A DNA stretch of 64,000 nucleotides from Bacillus cereus (GTDB lineage: Bacteria > Bacillota > Bacilli > Bacillales > Bacillaceae_G): NCBI RefSeq assembly GCF_025917685.1, contig NZ_CP089518.1:2233001-2297000 (forward strand). The letters are read 5' to 3'. Position 1 is the stretch's first letter. Every line of letters starts with the position of its first letter. The position numbers and the translations under genes were made by a program. The notes below the pieces were generated by a model that searched no databases, had not been told where the DNA came from, and saw only the letters and a list, made by a program, of their open reading frames with translations. Of the stretch, positions 9,547-17,414 are shown piece by piece.

Positions 9547-9846
9547 ATGACAACATATACGAGCGAGATAAAAAAAAGTTTAGTAACTGAAGAAGATGTG
9601 GATATTTTAAAAATAATGGCGCATCCAATACGATTACAAATCGTAAATGAATTAAGTGCACGTAAAACTTGTAATGTAACACAATTAACGGAAATATTAA
9701 ATATTCCTCAATCGACTGTTTCGCAGCATTTATCAAAAATGAAAGGTAAAGTGTTAAGAGCTGAGAGAAGAGGGCTAGAAATTTATTATTACATTAATAA
9801 TTTAAAAGCAAGCAAGATTGTTAGTGTTTTAGGATATATAAACTAA
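9547..9846 (+). CDS. ArsR/SmtB-family transcriptional regulator, PagR-like
   Basis: 99 residues forming one winged helix-turn-helix. The stretches IMAHPIRLQIVNEL, the recognition helix QSTVSQHLSKM and the wing ending LEIYYYINN are typical of ArsR proteins. Length and sequence (for example AHPxRLxIVNEL, PQSTVSQHL, GLEIYY) resemble PagR, the pXO1 regulator of Bacillus anthracis toxin and S-layer genes, more than metal sensors, and no CxC metal site is present. AAAAGGGGAATG precedes the ATG. It stands alone between terminators, so its targets are not evident. The PagR relation is from memory. Confidence 0.82.
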   Translation: MTTYTSEIKKSLVTEEDVDILKIMAHPIRLQIVNELSARKTCNVTQLTEILNIPQSTVSQHLSKMKGKVLRAERRGLEIYYYINNLKASKIVSVLGYIN

Positions 9847-9860
9847 TGAAGTGTTATTAT

Positions 9861-9898
9861 ACAAAATAGCCTCTGCTATTAAGCAGGGGCTATTTTGT
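9861..9898. terminator. Bidirectional terminator
   Basis: ACAAAATAGCCTCTGC pairs with GCAGGGGCTATTTTGT (one mismatch) between the convergent regulator and YkvS-like genes. Confidence 0.8.
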
Positions 9899-9904
9899 AT
9901 TGTT

Positions 9905-10090
9905 TTATTTATTTGCATTTAAAATTTTATAGTTTTTATGATTTACAATTGTTCGGTCAAATTCAAAAGTACCACCGCTCACATCTGTAACTTCAACTAA
10001 GACCGATTCAGTGTATAGTTTTAGTACAGATCCTGTAATCTTTAAGTTACTTCGTTGAAATAGTATAGTATCCCCTACGTTTGCTTTCAT
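9905..10090 (-). CDS. YkvS-like small protein (DUF2187)
   Basis: 61 residues, predicted all-beta. The start KANVGDTILFQR followed by GSVLKLYTESVLVEV and a conserved-looking NHKNYKIL end matches the DUF2187/YkvS family of small Bacillus proteins with a KOW-like fold. A minus-strand AAGGAGG lies before the ATG. Function is unknown. Confidence 0.7.
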   Translation of the reverse strand: MKANVGDTILFQRSNLKITGSVLKLYTESVLVEVTDVSGGTFEFDRTIVNHKNYKILNANK

Positions 10091-10716
10091 AGTACCTCCT
10101 TATAAAAGACAGAAATGTTTGTTTATTATATATATTAAACCACGTATAGATATATTAGTGAATGTTTAGTTTTATTTATCAATAAAATATTTGTTGTTTA
10201 ATAAACTGAAAGCGCAACATTATGTAAATAGATTGTATATTTTCTATTTTTATGTACGTAATTGGAAATACAAAAAGAGTGGGATTCTTGAGCACAAGCC
10301 TTGTAACGAAAAGCCAGTTTATAAGGAAATTAAATGACTTGTATCAAGGAATGCGGGTGCAACATGTTACAAAGCTGGAGAGTTAAAAAGAATATCAGAT
10401 AATCAAAATCTTGGAGTCCAGCCATGGTGTAACAGGGCGCATGACTTTGTATAAAAGAGGATATGAAAACACACATAAGTCGTATTGATGTAAAACATTA
10501 TAAAAGCTGCTACGTATTTAACAAATAGTTTTTTGTATTTCACCCTTCGTTTTCTGTAACTGATTCCATATTTTTGACGCTCTATCTTGTAAGTGCTTAC
10601 ATAAGCAAGGACATCCTATACAATGAAGTTGTTAAATCGAATGAGGTGGCGAAAATGAAAATAAAAAAAGCATATTTAGAGAATAGCATTGAAATAGAAA
10701 GAGGAGGAGAGATGAT
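10091..10716. other. 626-base region upstream of the MFS gene
   Basis: The left part (about 10260-10540) has broken frames on both strands and no recognisable product; it could be decayed sequence. The right part holds a cre site (10588-10601) and a short leader ORF. A sequence at 10462-10477 matches the PlcR box TATGNANNNNTNCATA with one mismatch but is not convincing. Confidence 0.5.
10588..10601. promoter_or_regulatory. cre site (CcpA operator)
   Basis: TGTAAGTGCTTACA is a perfect inverted repeat apart from its central TG, and differs by one base from the optimal cre TGTAAGCGCTTACA. A possible -35 (TTGACG, 10574-10579) lies just upstream, so CcpA binding would cover the core promoter. It probably puts the MFS gene under carbon catabolite repression. 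Confidence 0.7.
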
Positions 10717-10720
10717 ATGA
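10655..10720 (+). CDS. Putative 21-codon leader peptide overlapping the MFS start
   Basis: ATG at 10655 preceded by GAGGTGG, encoding 21 residues beginning MKIKKAYLEN, with TGA at 10718-10720. Its stop overlaps the MFS start in an ATGA arrangement, and the MFS ribosome site (GAGGAGGAG) lies inside this ORF. This suggests translational coupling. No family recognised; it could be a chance ORF. Confidence 0.4.
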   Translation: MKIKKAYLENSIEIERGGEMI

Positions 10721-11919
10721 AAAAATCATCGGTTAATCCATGGCTTGTTGTTCTTGGCACAGTCATAGTACAAATGGGGCTTGGAACGATATATACATGG
10801 AGCTTGTTCAATCAGCCCTTAGTGAGTAAATACGGTTGGAGTCTTAACGCTGTTGCTATAACTTTCTCAATTACTAGCCTTTCTTTAGCGTTTTCAACTT
10901 TATTTGCGAGTAAATTGCAAGAAAAATGGGGACTTCGTAAACTTATTATGATAGCTGGACTAGCATTAGGACTAGGATTAATTCTTAGCTCACAAGCTTC
11001 CTCATTAATATTGCTTTATGTACTAGCAGGAGTTGTTGTAGGTTACGCAGATGGTACAGCATATATTACTTCACTATCCAATTTAATAAAGTGGTTCCCA
11101 GAGCGTAAAGGTTTAATCGCGGGTATATCTGTCTCTGCATATGGTACGGGTAGCCTAATTTTTAAATACATAAACGCAAAATTAATTGATTCAGTTGGTG
11201 TATCGCAAGCGTTTATATACTGGGGCTTAATTGTTACAGCTATGATTGTGATTGGCGCTTGTTTAATCCACCAAGCCGCTGATCAAGGTGCAGTTCAGGA
11301 AACAAAAACTAAGGAATATACAACGAAAGAAATGTTAGGCACAAAACAAGTATACTTATTATTTATTATGTTATTTACATCATGTATGAGTGGCTTATAC
11401 TTAATTGGCATGGTAAAAGACATCGGTGTTCAACTTGTAGGGCTTAGCGCAGCAACAGCAGCTAATGCGGTGGCTATGGTTGCAATCTTCAATACATTAG
11501 GTCGTATCATTCTAGGACCGTTATCAGATAAAATCGGCCGTTTAAAAATCGTTACTGGTACTTTTGTTGTTATGGCGACTTCAGTCTTGGTTCTAAGTTT
11601 CGTAGATTTAAATTATGGTATCTACTTCGTCTGTGTAGCAAGTGTAGCGTTTTGCTTTGGTGGAAATATCACTATTTTCCCAGCTATTGTTGGTGATTTC
11701 TTCGGTATGAAAAACCATAGTAAAAACTACGGAATTGTGTATCAAGGATTTGGATTTGGAGCGCTCGCAGGTTCCTTTATCGGTGCACTTCTAGGTGGAT
11801 TCAAACCAACCTTCATGGTGATCGGCGTATTATGTGTCGTGTCATTTATTATTGCACTTTTAATCCAAGCACCTAAGCAGAAAAAAGAACAAGAAGAAGA
11901 TTATCGCAGCGTAGCGTAA
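10717..11919 (+). CDS. MFS transporter, OxlT/YhjX-like
   Basis: 400 residues with twelve predicted membrane helices. The MFS loop 2-3 motif appears as ASKLQEKWGLRK, the loop 8-9 copy as GPLSDKIGRLK, and the N-terminus reads LGTIYTWSLF, as in OxlT-like and YhjX-like transporters for oxalate/formate or monocarboxylates such as pyruvate. The start has GAGGAGGAG in front. The upstream cre site suggests use when preferred sugars are exhausted. The exact substrate cannot be told. Confidence 0.85.
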   Translation: MKKSSVNPWLVVLGTVIVQMGLGTIYTWSLFNQPLVSKYGWSLNAVAITFSITSLSLAFSTLFASKLQEKWGLRKLIMIAGLALGLGLILSSQASSLILLYVLAGVVVGYADGTAYITSLSNLIKWFPERKGLIAGISVSAYGTGSLIFKYINAKLIDSVGVSQAFIYWGLIVTAMIVIGACLIHQAADQGAVQETKTKEYTTKEMLGTKQVYLLFIMLFTSCMSGLYLIGMVKDIGVQLVGLSAATAANAVAMVAIFNTLGRIILGPLSDKIGRLKIVTGTFVVMATSVLVLSFVDLNYGIYFVCVASVAFCFGGNITIFPAIVGDFFGMKNHSKNYGIVYQGFGFGALAGSFIGALLGGFKPTFMVIGVLCVVSFIIALLIQAPKQKKEQEEDYRSVA

Positions 11920-11952
11920 GTATATAAATCTTCTATTACACTACTATAACTA

Positions 11953-11984
11953 AAAAGCACCCTATTAAATAGGGTGCTTTTTTA
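11953..11984 (+). terminator. Terminator after the MFS gene
   Basis: AAAAAGCACCCTA pairs with TAGGGTGCTTTTT around TTAAA, with a T run. Confidence 0.85.
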
Positions 11985-12420
11985 CGGTATATAATAAAAT
12001 TACGAAAGGGAAGTGGATGCTAAACCACTTTTCTGTTTTCTTTATGAATTATTTTTTAATTGATTTTCTCTATCTAGCCTTTGTGATTTCCGGAATTTTC
12101 CTGATAAAAAAGCGAGTAAACTATCTCGGTGGATTATACTGGAATATTATAAAGTGATACATAATATATGAAATTTTTACTAAATCTTAGATTATATACA
12201 TGACATTCATTGAGAAATGAAAGATGTAAAATGAGATATTTTCAGAAAAATATTGAGAAAAGAAAAACTGTAGATGAAGAAATCTGCAGTTTTTCTTTTT
12301 GAATTTCAAAAAAGATGAGAAGGAATTATGGATTTAATATTTAATTAAAGCACTTTTTAACCCTTATAGATGCAATCTTATATAGAAACGTAAAAATACT
12401 TTATCTGAAAAATAAAAAAA
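11985..12420. other. Gene-free stretch upstream of the dhb promoters
   Basis: No supported ORF. It contains a small hairpin (AAGTGG/CCACTT, about 12010-12029) and an intrinsic-terminator-like hairpin at 12260-12301. Nothing else was recognised. Confidence 0.5.
12260..12301 (+). terminator. Orphan terminator-like hairpin
   Basis: AAAAGAAAAACTGTAGAT pairs with ATCTGCAGTTTTTCTTTT (one T-G pair) around GAAGA and ends in a T-rich run. No gene ends here; the MFS gene already has its own terminator 280 bases earlier. It may end a small RNA or mark a lost gene. Confidence 0.6.
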
Positions 12421-12422
12421 GA

Positions 12423-12451
12423 TTGACAAGTGTATTGAGAAACATTATCAT
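12423..12451 (+). promoter_or_regulatory. Upstream dhb promoter (P1)
   Basis: TTGACA, a 17-base spacer and TATCAT form a good sigma-A promoter. A Fur-like box overlaps its -10 region and another lies about 20 bases downstream. Confidence 0.65.
12436..12450. promoter_or_regulatory. Fur box 1 (over the P1 -10 region)
   Basis: TGAGAAACATTATCA matches the 7-1-7 Fur consensus TGATAAT-N-ATTATCA at 12 of 14 positions and overlaps the P1 -10. Confidence 0.65.
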
Positions 12452-12471
12452 TTCGGTGTAGATAAAGAAAA

Positions 12472-12486
12472 TGAAAATCATTATCA
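12472..12486. promoter_or_regulatory. Fur box 2
   Basis: TGAAAATCATTATCA matches the 7-1-7 Fur consensus at 13 of 14 positions. It lies just downstream of P1. Confidence 0.8.
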
Positions 12487-12534
12487 ACTAGTCGGTTTAT
12501 TTTCTTTTCTATGATTATGTAATAAAAAACATAC

Positions 12535-12563
12535 TTGACCAATTAGTTTAGTAAGTGTATTAT
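12535..12563 (+). promoter_or_regulatory. Downstream dhb promoter (P2)
   Basis: TTGACC, 17 bases, TATTAT. The arrangement of promoter followed about 24 bases later by the Fur sequence repeats the P1 layout 112-116 bases upstream. Confidence 0.55.
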
Positions 12564-12587
12564 TTTTTTACCGAAAGTTATTGAAAA

Positions 12588-12602
12588 TGAAAATCATTAT
12601 CA
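12588..12602. promoter_or_regulatory. Fur box 3
   Basis: Same 15-base sequence as Fur box 2, embedded in a longer shared stretch beginning GAAAATGAAAATCATTATCA. It lies 63 bases before the dhbA start. Confidence 0.8.
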
Positions 12603-12664
12603 GTAACTAGGTCAACTCTGTTTAATATGGTTAACTTTATTTTTGTAAAGAAAGGGTAGAGACA

Positions 12665-13450
12665 ATGGAATACAGGGAATTTGATGGGAAGACTGTTGTA
12701 GTAACAGGTGCAGCCCAAGGTATAGGTATGTCTGTAGCGAAAATGTTTATAGAGAGAGGTGCCACGGTAGTTGCTATCGATCAAAATAACGAAGGTCTTC
12801 ATAAGCTTTTAAATCATTATGAATTAAATGATGGATGTATTAAGACCCTTCAAATAGATGTGAGTGACAGTTCCACTGTTGAAGATACAGTGGAACGTAT
12901 TGAAAATGATTTAGGTCCTATAGATATTTTAATCAATGTTGCAGGTGTTTTACGCATGGGAGCGGTTCACTCTTTAAGTGACGAAGATTGGAATAAAACA
13001 TTCTCTGTAAATACTACAGGCGTTTTCTATATGTCCCGAGCGGTAAGTAAACATATGATGTTAAGGAAGTCAGGGGCAATTGTTACAGTTGGTTCAAATG
13101 CAGCAAATACTCCGAGAATAGAGATGGCTGCGTACGCTGCATCAAAATCCGCAACGACAATGTTTATGAAATGTTTAGGGCTAGAGCTTGCAGCGTACAA
13201 TATCCGTTGCAACTTAGTTTCTCCAGGTTCTACTGAAACTGAAATGCAAAGATTACTATGGGCTGATGAGAATGGAGCTAAAAATATAATTGCTGGTTCT
13301 CAAAATACATATAGACTCGGTATACCGTTACAAAAAATTGCGCAACCTTCAGAAATTGCTGAAGCAGTATTGTTTTTAGCTTCTGATAAAGCGAGTCATA
13401 TTACAATGCACAATTTATGTGTCGATGGCGGAGCTACATTAGGAGTTTAA
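12665..13450 (+). CDS. dhbA: 2,3-dihydro-2,3-dihydroxybenzoate dehydrogenase
   Basis: 261 residues, a short-chain dehydrogenase. The nucleotide-binding motif TGAAQGIG covers residues 14-21 and the catalytic pair is Tyr157 and Lys161 in YAASK. It oxidises 2,3-dihydro-2,3-dihydroxybenzoate to 2,3-dihydroxybenzoate with NAD+, the last step in making the catechol of bacillibactin. It is first in the dhb operon, under the Fur-controlled promoters. AAAGGGTAGAG precedes the ATG. The stop codon is touched by the inserted bcr1 element. Confidence 0.95.
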   Translation: MEYREFDGKTVVVTGAAQGIGMSVAKMFIERGATVVAIDQNNEGLHKLLNHYELNDGCIKTLQIDVSDSSTVEDTVERIENDLGPIDILINVAGVLRMGAVHSLSDEDWNKTFSVNTTGVFYMSRAVSKHMMLRKSGAIVTVGSNAANTPRIEMAAYAASKSATTMFMKCLGLELAAYNIRCNLVSPGSTETEMQRLLWADENGAKNIIAGSQNTYRLGIPLQKIAQPSEIAEAVLFLASDKASHITMHNLCVDGGATLGV

Positions 13451-13606
13451 TAAAGTGAAACTTTAATTAGTGGGGGTTTTGTTCATCTCCCACTGATTAT
13501 CAGCCCTCACCAATCGGGCTTTTACGGGCAGTTGATCCCCACCTAACTTCTTTGCTTCCGCTGAATTTTGAGGTGCGGATCTTACTGCCCGTTAATGCGG
13601 GATAAA
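13450..13606 (-). repeat. bcr1-type B. cereus-group repeat between dhbA and dhbC
   Basis: 157 bases bounded on both sides by ATAAA (TTTAT on the minus strand), 13450-13454 and 13602-13606. Inside are a stem at 13466-13497 (AGTGGG/CCCACT core), AGCCC/GGGCT at 13502-13520, and a long stem in which ACGGGCAGT (13524-13532) pairs with ACTGCCCGT (13584-13592) and continues through GATCC-CACCT. The size, the folded structure and TTTAT flanks match what is reported for bcr1, a non-autonomous mobile repeat restricted to the B. cereus group. The strand assignment is nominal. It is transcribed within the dhb operon. Confidence 0.8.
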
Positions 13607-13628
13607 AAATTCAGGAGGTTTTAATACT

Positions 13629-14828
13629 ATGAATGAACTTACAGCCGTAAAGGAACTGTCAGAAAAATTATTAGAAGATTATAAGACTGAATCTTCGTTC
13701 TTTTTCGCTTCGCCAACTCGAACGATATTGACAGAAGGAGAGTTTACTACAGTAAAACATAGTGAAATCGAAAGCTTTCCAGAGCTTGTAAAGGCGGTAT
13801 TAAGTAATGCAAAACAAGCAGGAAATCCGAATCCTATCGTTGTTGGTGCTTTGCCATTTGATCGTAGAAAAGAAGTTCAACTTATTGTACCGGAATATGG
13901 CAGAATTACTGAGCGTTTACATTTGGAGACAACAAATGAGATAAAACGAAATGAGAAACTGACATTTGAAATGACACCGGTTCCAGATCCTGAAGTTTAT
14001 ATGAATGGTGTGAAGCAAGGGATAGAAAAAATTCAGGACGGAGATTTTAAAAAAATCGTTCTATCTAGATCGTTAGATGTTAAATCTTCAGAGAAGATTG
14101 ATAAACAAAAACTACTTCGCGAATTAGCAGAACATAATAAGCATGGCTACACATTTGCTGTTAATTTACCGAAAGATGAAAACGAGAAAAGTAAGACGTT
14201 AATTGGAGCAAGTCCTGAATTACTCGTTTCACGTAATGGTATGCAAGTTATTTCTAATCCGTTAGCTGGTTCAAGACCACGTAGTGATGATCCAGTAGAA
14301 GATAAAAGAAGAGCAGAGGAATTACTTTCTTCTCCGAAAGATTTACATGAACATGCGGTAGTAGTGGAAGCAGTTGCTGCAGCGCTTCGTCCGTACTGTC
14401 ATACATTACATGTTCCTGAAAAACCATCTGTCATTCATAGCGAAGCGATGTGGCATTTGTCTACTGAAGTGAAAGGTGAACTAAAGAATCCAAATACTAC
14501 TTCTTTGGAATTAGCAATTGCTCTTCATCCTACGCCAGCAGTTTGCGGAACGCCGATGGAAGAAGCGAGAGAGGCTATTCAAAAAATTGAGCCATTTGAC
14601 CGTGAATTCTTTACAGGAATGCTAGGATGGAGCGATTTAAATGGAGATGGTGAATGGATTGTTACAATTCGCTGTGCTGAAGTGCAAGAAAATACACTTC
14701 GTTTATTTGCAGGAGCGGGAGTTGTTGCTGAATCAAAGCCAGAAGATGAGTTAGCAGAAACATCAGCTAAGTTCCAAACAATGCTGAAGGCTTTAGGACT
14801 AAGAGATAATTCGCTGAATGAAAAATAG
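13629..14828 (+). CDS. dhbC: Isochorismate synthase DhbC
   Basis: 399 residues of the chorismate-binding (anthranilate/isochorismate synthase) fold. The C-terminal catalytic half contains GASPELLVS, GSRPRSDD, the HPTPAVCGTP segment and a Mg2+-binding E-x-FDREFFTGMLGW stretch. It converts chorismate to isochorismate, the entry step to 2,3-dihydroxybenzoate. The ATG is preceded by TCAGGAGG, just downstream of the bcr1 element, so translation is independent of dhbA. The stop lies 12 bases before dhbE. Confidence 0.95.
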   Translation: MNELTAVKELSEKLLEDYKTESSFFFASPTRTILTEGEFTTVKHSEIESFPELVKAVLSNAKQAGNPNPIVVGALPFDRRKEVQLIVPEYGRITERLHLETTNEIKRNEKLTFEMTPVPDPEVYMNGVKQGIEKIQDGDFKKIVLSRSLDVKSSEKIDKQKLLRELAEHNKHGYTFAVNLPKDENEKSKTLIGASPELLVSRNGMQVISNPLAGSRPRSDDPVEDKRRAEELLSSPKDLHEHAVVVEAVAAALRPYCHTLHVPEKPSVIHSEAMWHLSTEVKGELKNPNTTSLELAIALHPTPAVCGTPMEEAREAIQKIEPFDREFFTGMLGWSDLNGDGEWIVTIRCAEVQENTLRLFAGAGVVAESKPEDELAETSAKFQTMLKALGLRDNSLNEK

Positions 14829-14840
14829 GGGGAAGAAAGA

Positions 14841-16457
14841 ATGTTAACAGGTTATACGGAATGGCCAGAAGAATTTGCAAATCGTTATCGAGAAGAAGGA
14901 TGTTGGCTTGGAGAAACATTTGGTTCGTTGTTAAGAGAGCGTGCTGAAAAATATGGAGATCAAATTGCGGTTATAAGTGGTAATACGCATATAACATATA
15001 GTGAGCTTGATAAAAAAGTAGATCGCTTAGCTGCAGGCTTACTGAATTTAGGATTAAAGCAAGAGGATCGAGTTGTAATCCAATTACCTAACATTATCGA
15101 GTTTTTCGAAATATGCTTTGCGCTATTTCGCATTGGAGCACTTCCTGTTTTTGCACTACCTTCACATCGAAGCAGTGAAATTAGTTATTTTTGTGAGTTT
15201 GGTGAGGCGAGTGCTTACGTTATTTCAGATAAGGCTCTCGGCTTTGATTATCGAAAACTAGCAAGAGAAGTAAAAGAAAAAGTGCCCAATTTACAACATG
15301 TAATTGTAGTGGGAGAAGAAGAAGAGTTTGTGAACATAAGTGATCTATATATAGATTTCGTTCCATTACCAGAAGTAAAGCCAAGTGATGTTGCGTTTCT
15401 CCAATTATCGGGAGGGACAACAGGACTTTCTAAATTAATTCCTAGAACGCATGATGACTATATTTATAGTTTACGTGTTAGTGCTGAAATTTGTAATTTA
15501 AATACAGAGAGCGTCTATATGTCAGTTCTTCCAGTAGCACACAATTACCCGATGAGTTCTCCAGGGACACTTGGAACGTTCTATGCGGGTGGAAAAGTAG
15601 TGTTGGCAACTGGAGGGAGTCCAGATGAGGCGTTTGCTCTTATAGAAAAAGAAAAAGTTACGATTACTGCTCTCGTTCCACCGTTAGCAATAATATGGCT
15701 TGATGCGGCATCTTCTCGCAATAACGATTTATCGAGCCTGCAAGTGATTCAAGTAGGTGGTGCTAAGTTTAGTGCTGAAGTTGCAAAGCGTATACACCCT
15801 ACATTTGGATGTACGTTACAGCAAGTATTTGGTATGGCAGAAGGGTTAGTAAATTACACAAGATTAAATGATCCTGAAGAAATCATTATTCATACACAAG
15901 GTAGACCGATGTCTACATTCGATGAAGTAAGGGTTGTTGATGAAAATGATAATGATGTTAAGCCTGGTGAAGTAGGTAGTTTATTAACACGAGGTCCATA
16001 TACAATTCGTGGTTATTATAAAGCAGAAGAGCATAATGCACGATCATTTACAAAGGATGGATTTTATCGCACAGGTGATCTTGTAAAAGTAAATGAACAA
16101 GGTTACATCATTGTAGAAGGAAGAGATAAAGATCAAATTAACCGTGGTGGTGAGAAGGTTGCTGCGGAAGAGGTTGAAAATCATCTATTAGCACATGATG
16201 CAGTACATGATGTAGCAATTGTATCTATGCCTGACGATTATTTAGGAGAACGTACTTGCGCTTTTGTTATAGCTCGCGGACAAGCTCCAACTGTAAGTGA
16301 ATTAAAAACGTTTTTAAGAGAACGTGGTATAGCGGCTTATAAGATTCCAGATCGAATTGAATTTATTGAATCATTCCCGCAAACAGGTGTTGGAAAAGTA
16401 AGCAAAAAAGAATTACGTAAAACCATTGCTGAAAAACTTATTACAGTAAAACGATAA
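14841..16457 (+). CDS. dhbE: 2,3-dihydroxybenzoate-AMP ligase DhbE
   Basis: 538 residues, a stand-alone adenylation enzyme. The P-loop-like core SGGTTGLSK lies at about residues 190-198, YRTGD follows in the second half, and the C-terminal lysine motif is [10 protein letters not shown]. It activates 2,3-dihydroxybenzoate as an adenylate and loads it onto the carrier domain of DhbB. GGGGGAAG precedes the ATG, 12 bases after dhbC. Intact by length and motifs. Confidence 0.95.
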   Translation: MLTGYTEWPEEFANRYREEGCWLGETFGSLLRERAEKYGDQIAVISGNTHITYSELDKKVDRLAAGLLNLGLKQEDRVVIQLPNIIEFFEICFALFRIGALPVFALPSHRSSEISYFCEFGEASAYVISDKALGFDYRKLAREVKEKVPNLQHVIVVGEEEEFVNISDLYIDFVPLPEVKPSDVAFLQLSGGTTGLSKLIPRTHDDYIYSLRVSAEICNLNTESVYMSVLPVAHNYPMSSPGTLGTFYAGGKVVLATGGSPDEAFALIEKEKVTITALVPPLAIIWLDAASSRNNDLSSLQVIQVGGAKFSAEVAKRIHPTFGCTLQQVFGMAEGLVNYTRLNDPEEIIIHTQGRPMSTFDEVRVVDENDNDVKPGEVGSLLTRGPYTIRGYYKAEEHNARSFTKDGFYRTGDLVKVNEQGYIIVEGRDKDQINRGGEKVAAEEVENHLLAHDAVHDVAIVSMPDDYLGERTCAFVIARGQAPTVSELKTFLRERGIAAYKIPDRIEFIESFPQTGVGKVSKKELRKTIAEKLITVKR

Positions 16458-16489
16458 AAAACTATTAAAATTCGGAAGGAAGTGATTAG

Positions 16490-17383
16490 ATGGCTATCCC
16501 ATCTATTTCAGTATATAAAATGCCAATTGAATCAGAACTACCAAAAAATAAAGTGAATTGGACGCCAGATCCGAAACGTGCGGTTCTTCTAATCCATGAC
16601 ATGCAAGAATACTTTCTTGATGCATATAGCGATAAAGAATCGCCAAAAGTAGAACTAATTTCAAATATTAAGGTGATAAGAGAAAGATGTAAGGAACTTG
16701 GCATACCAGTTGTTTATACAGCACAACCTGGTGGACAAACGTTAGAACAACGTGGGTTATTACAAGACTTTTGGGGTGACGGTATTCCTGCTGGACCAGA
16801 CAAAAAGAAAATTGTCGATGAACTTACTCCTGATGAAGATGATATATTCCTGACAAAATGGAGATATAGTGCATTTAAAAAGACAAATCTATTAGAAATT
16901 TTAAATGAACAGGGAAGAGATCAACTTATTATTTGCGGTATTTATGCGCATATCGGCTGCCTTTTAACAGCTTGTGAAGCATTTATGGATGGTATAGAGC
17001 CATTTTTTGTAGCAGATGCAGTTGCTGATTTTTCATTAGAGCATCATAAACAAGCGTTGGAGTATGCATCTAATAGATGTGCAGTAACGACATCAACAAA
17101 CTTACTGTTAAAAGATTTACAAAGTTTAAAGGGTGCTGAGAGTGAAGGCATCACTTTACAGGAAGTGCATGAACTAGTTGCACAACTACTCCGTGAGCCA
17201 GTAGAGAGCATTGAAGTTGATGAAGATTTATTAAATAGAGGACTTGATTCGGTCAGAATTATGAGTTTAGTAGAGAAGTGGCGTCGAGAAGGAAAAGAAA
17301 TCACTTTTGCGGATTTAGCAGAGAGTCCAACTATTGTTGATTGGTACCGCTTATTATCTTCGCAAACAGAACATGTACTTTAA
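16490..17383 (+). CDS. dhbB: Isochorismatase with aryl carrier domain, DhbB
   Basis: 297 residues in two domains. The isochorismatase hydrolase (about residues 1-210) has LLIHDMQEYFLDAY with its catalytic Asp, and the ICGIYAHIGCLLTA segment. The aryl carrier domain (about 215-290) has the phosphopantetheine serine Ser254 in NRGLDSVRIM. It removes pyruvate from isochorismate and then carries the activated catechol to DhbF. GGAAGGAAG precedes the ATG. Confidence 0.95.
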   Translation: MAIPSISVYKMPIESELPKNKVNWTPDPKRAVLLIHDMQEYFLDAYSDKESPKVELISNIKVIRERCKELGIPVVYTAQPGGQTLEQRGLLQDFWGDGIPAGPDKKKIVDELTPDEDDIFLTKWRYSAFKKTNLLEILNEQGRDQLIICGIYAHIGCLLTACEAFMDGIEPFFVADAVADFSLEHHKQALEYASNRCAVTTSTNLLLKDLQSLKGAESEGITLQEVHELVAQLLREPVESIEVDEDLLNRGLDSVRIMSLVEKWRREGKEITFADLAESPTIVDWYRLLSSQTEHVL

Positions 17384-17414
17384 TATAGACTACATAATAA
17401 AGGGGTAGTAAAGA

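Noticed and set aside
10206..10220. A cre-like TGAAAGCGCAACA upstream of the YkvS-like gene
   Set aside because: The right half-site is out of register with the consensus.
10462..10477. A PlcR-box-like sequence (TATGAAAACACACATA)
   Set aside because: It has a mismatch at a fixed T of the consensus and lies in decayed-looking sequence 240 bases from the next gene.
10260..10540. Possible group II intron or transposase relic upstream of the MFS gene
   Set aside because: Frames are broken and no conserved intron domain V or transposase motif could be identified.
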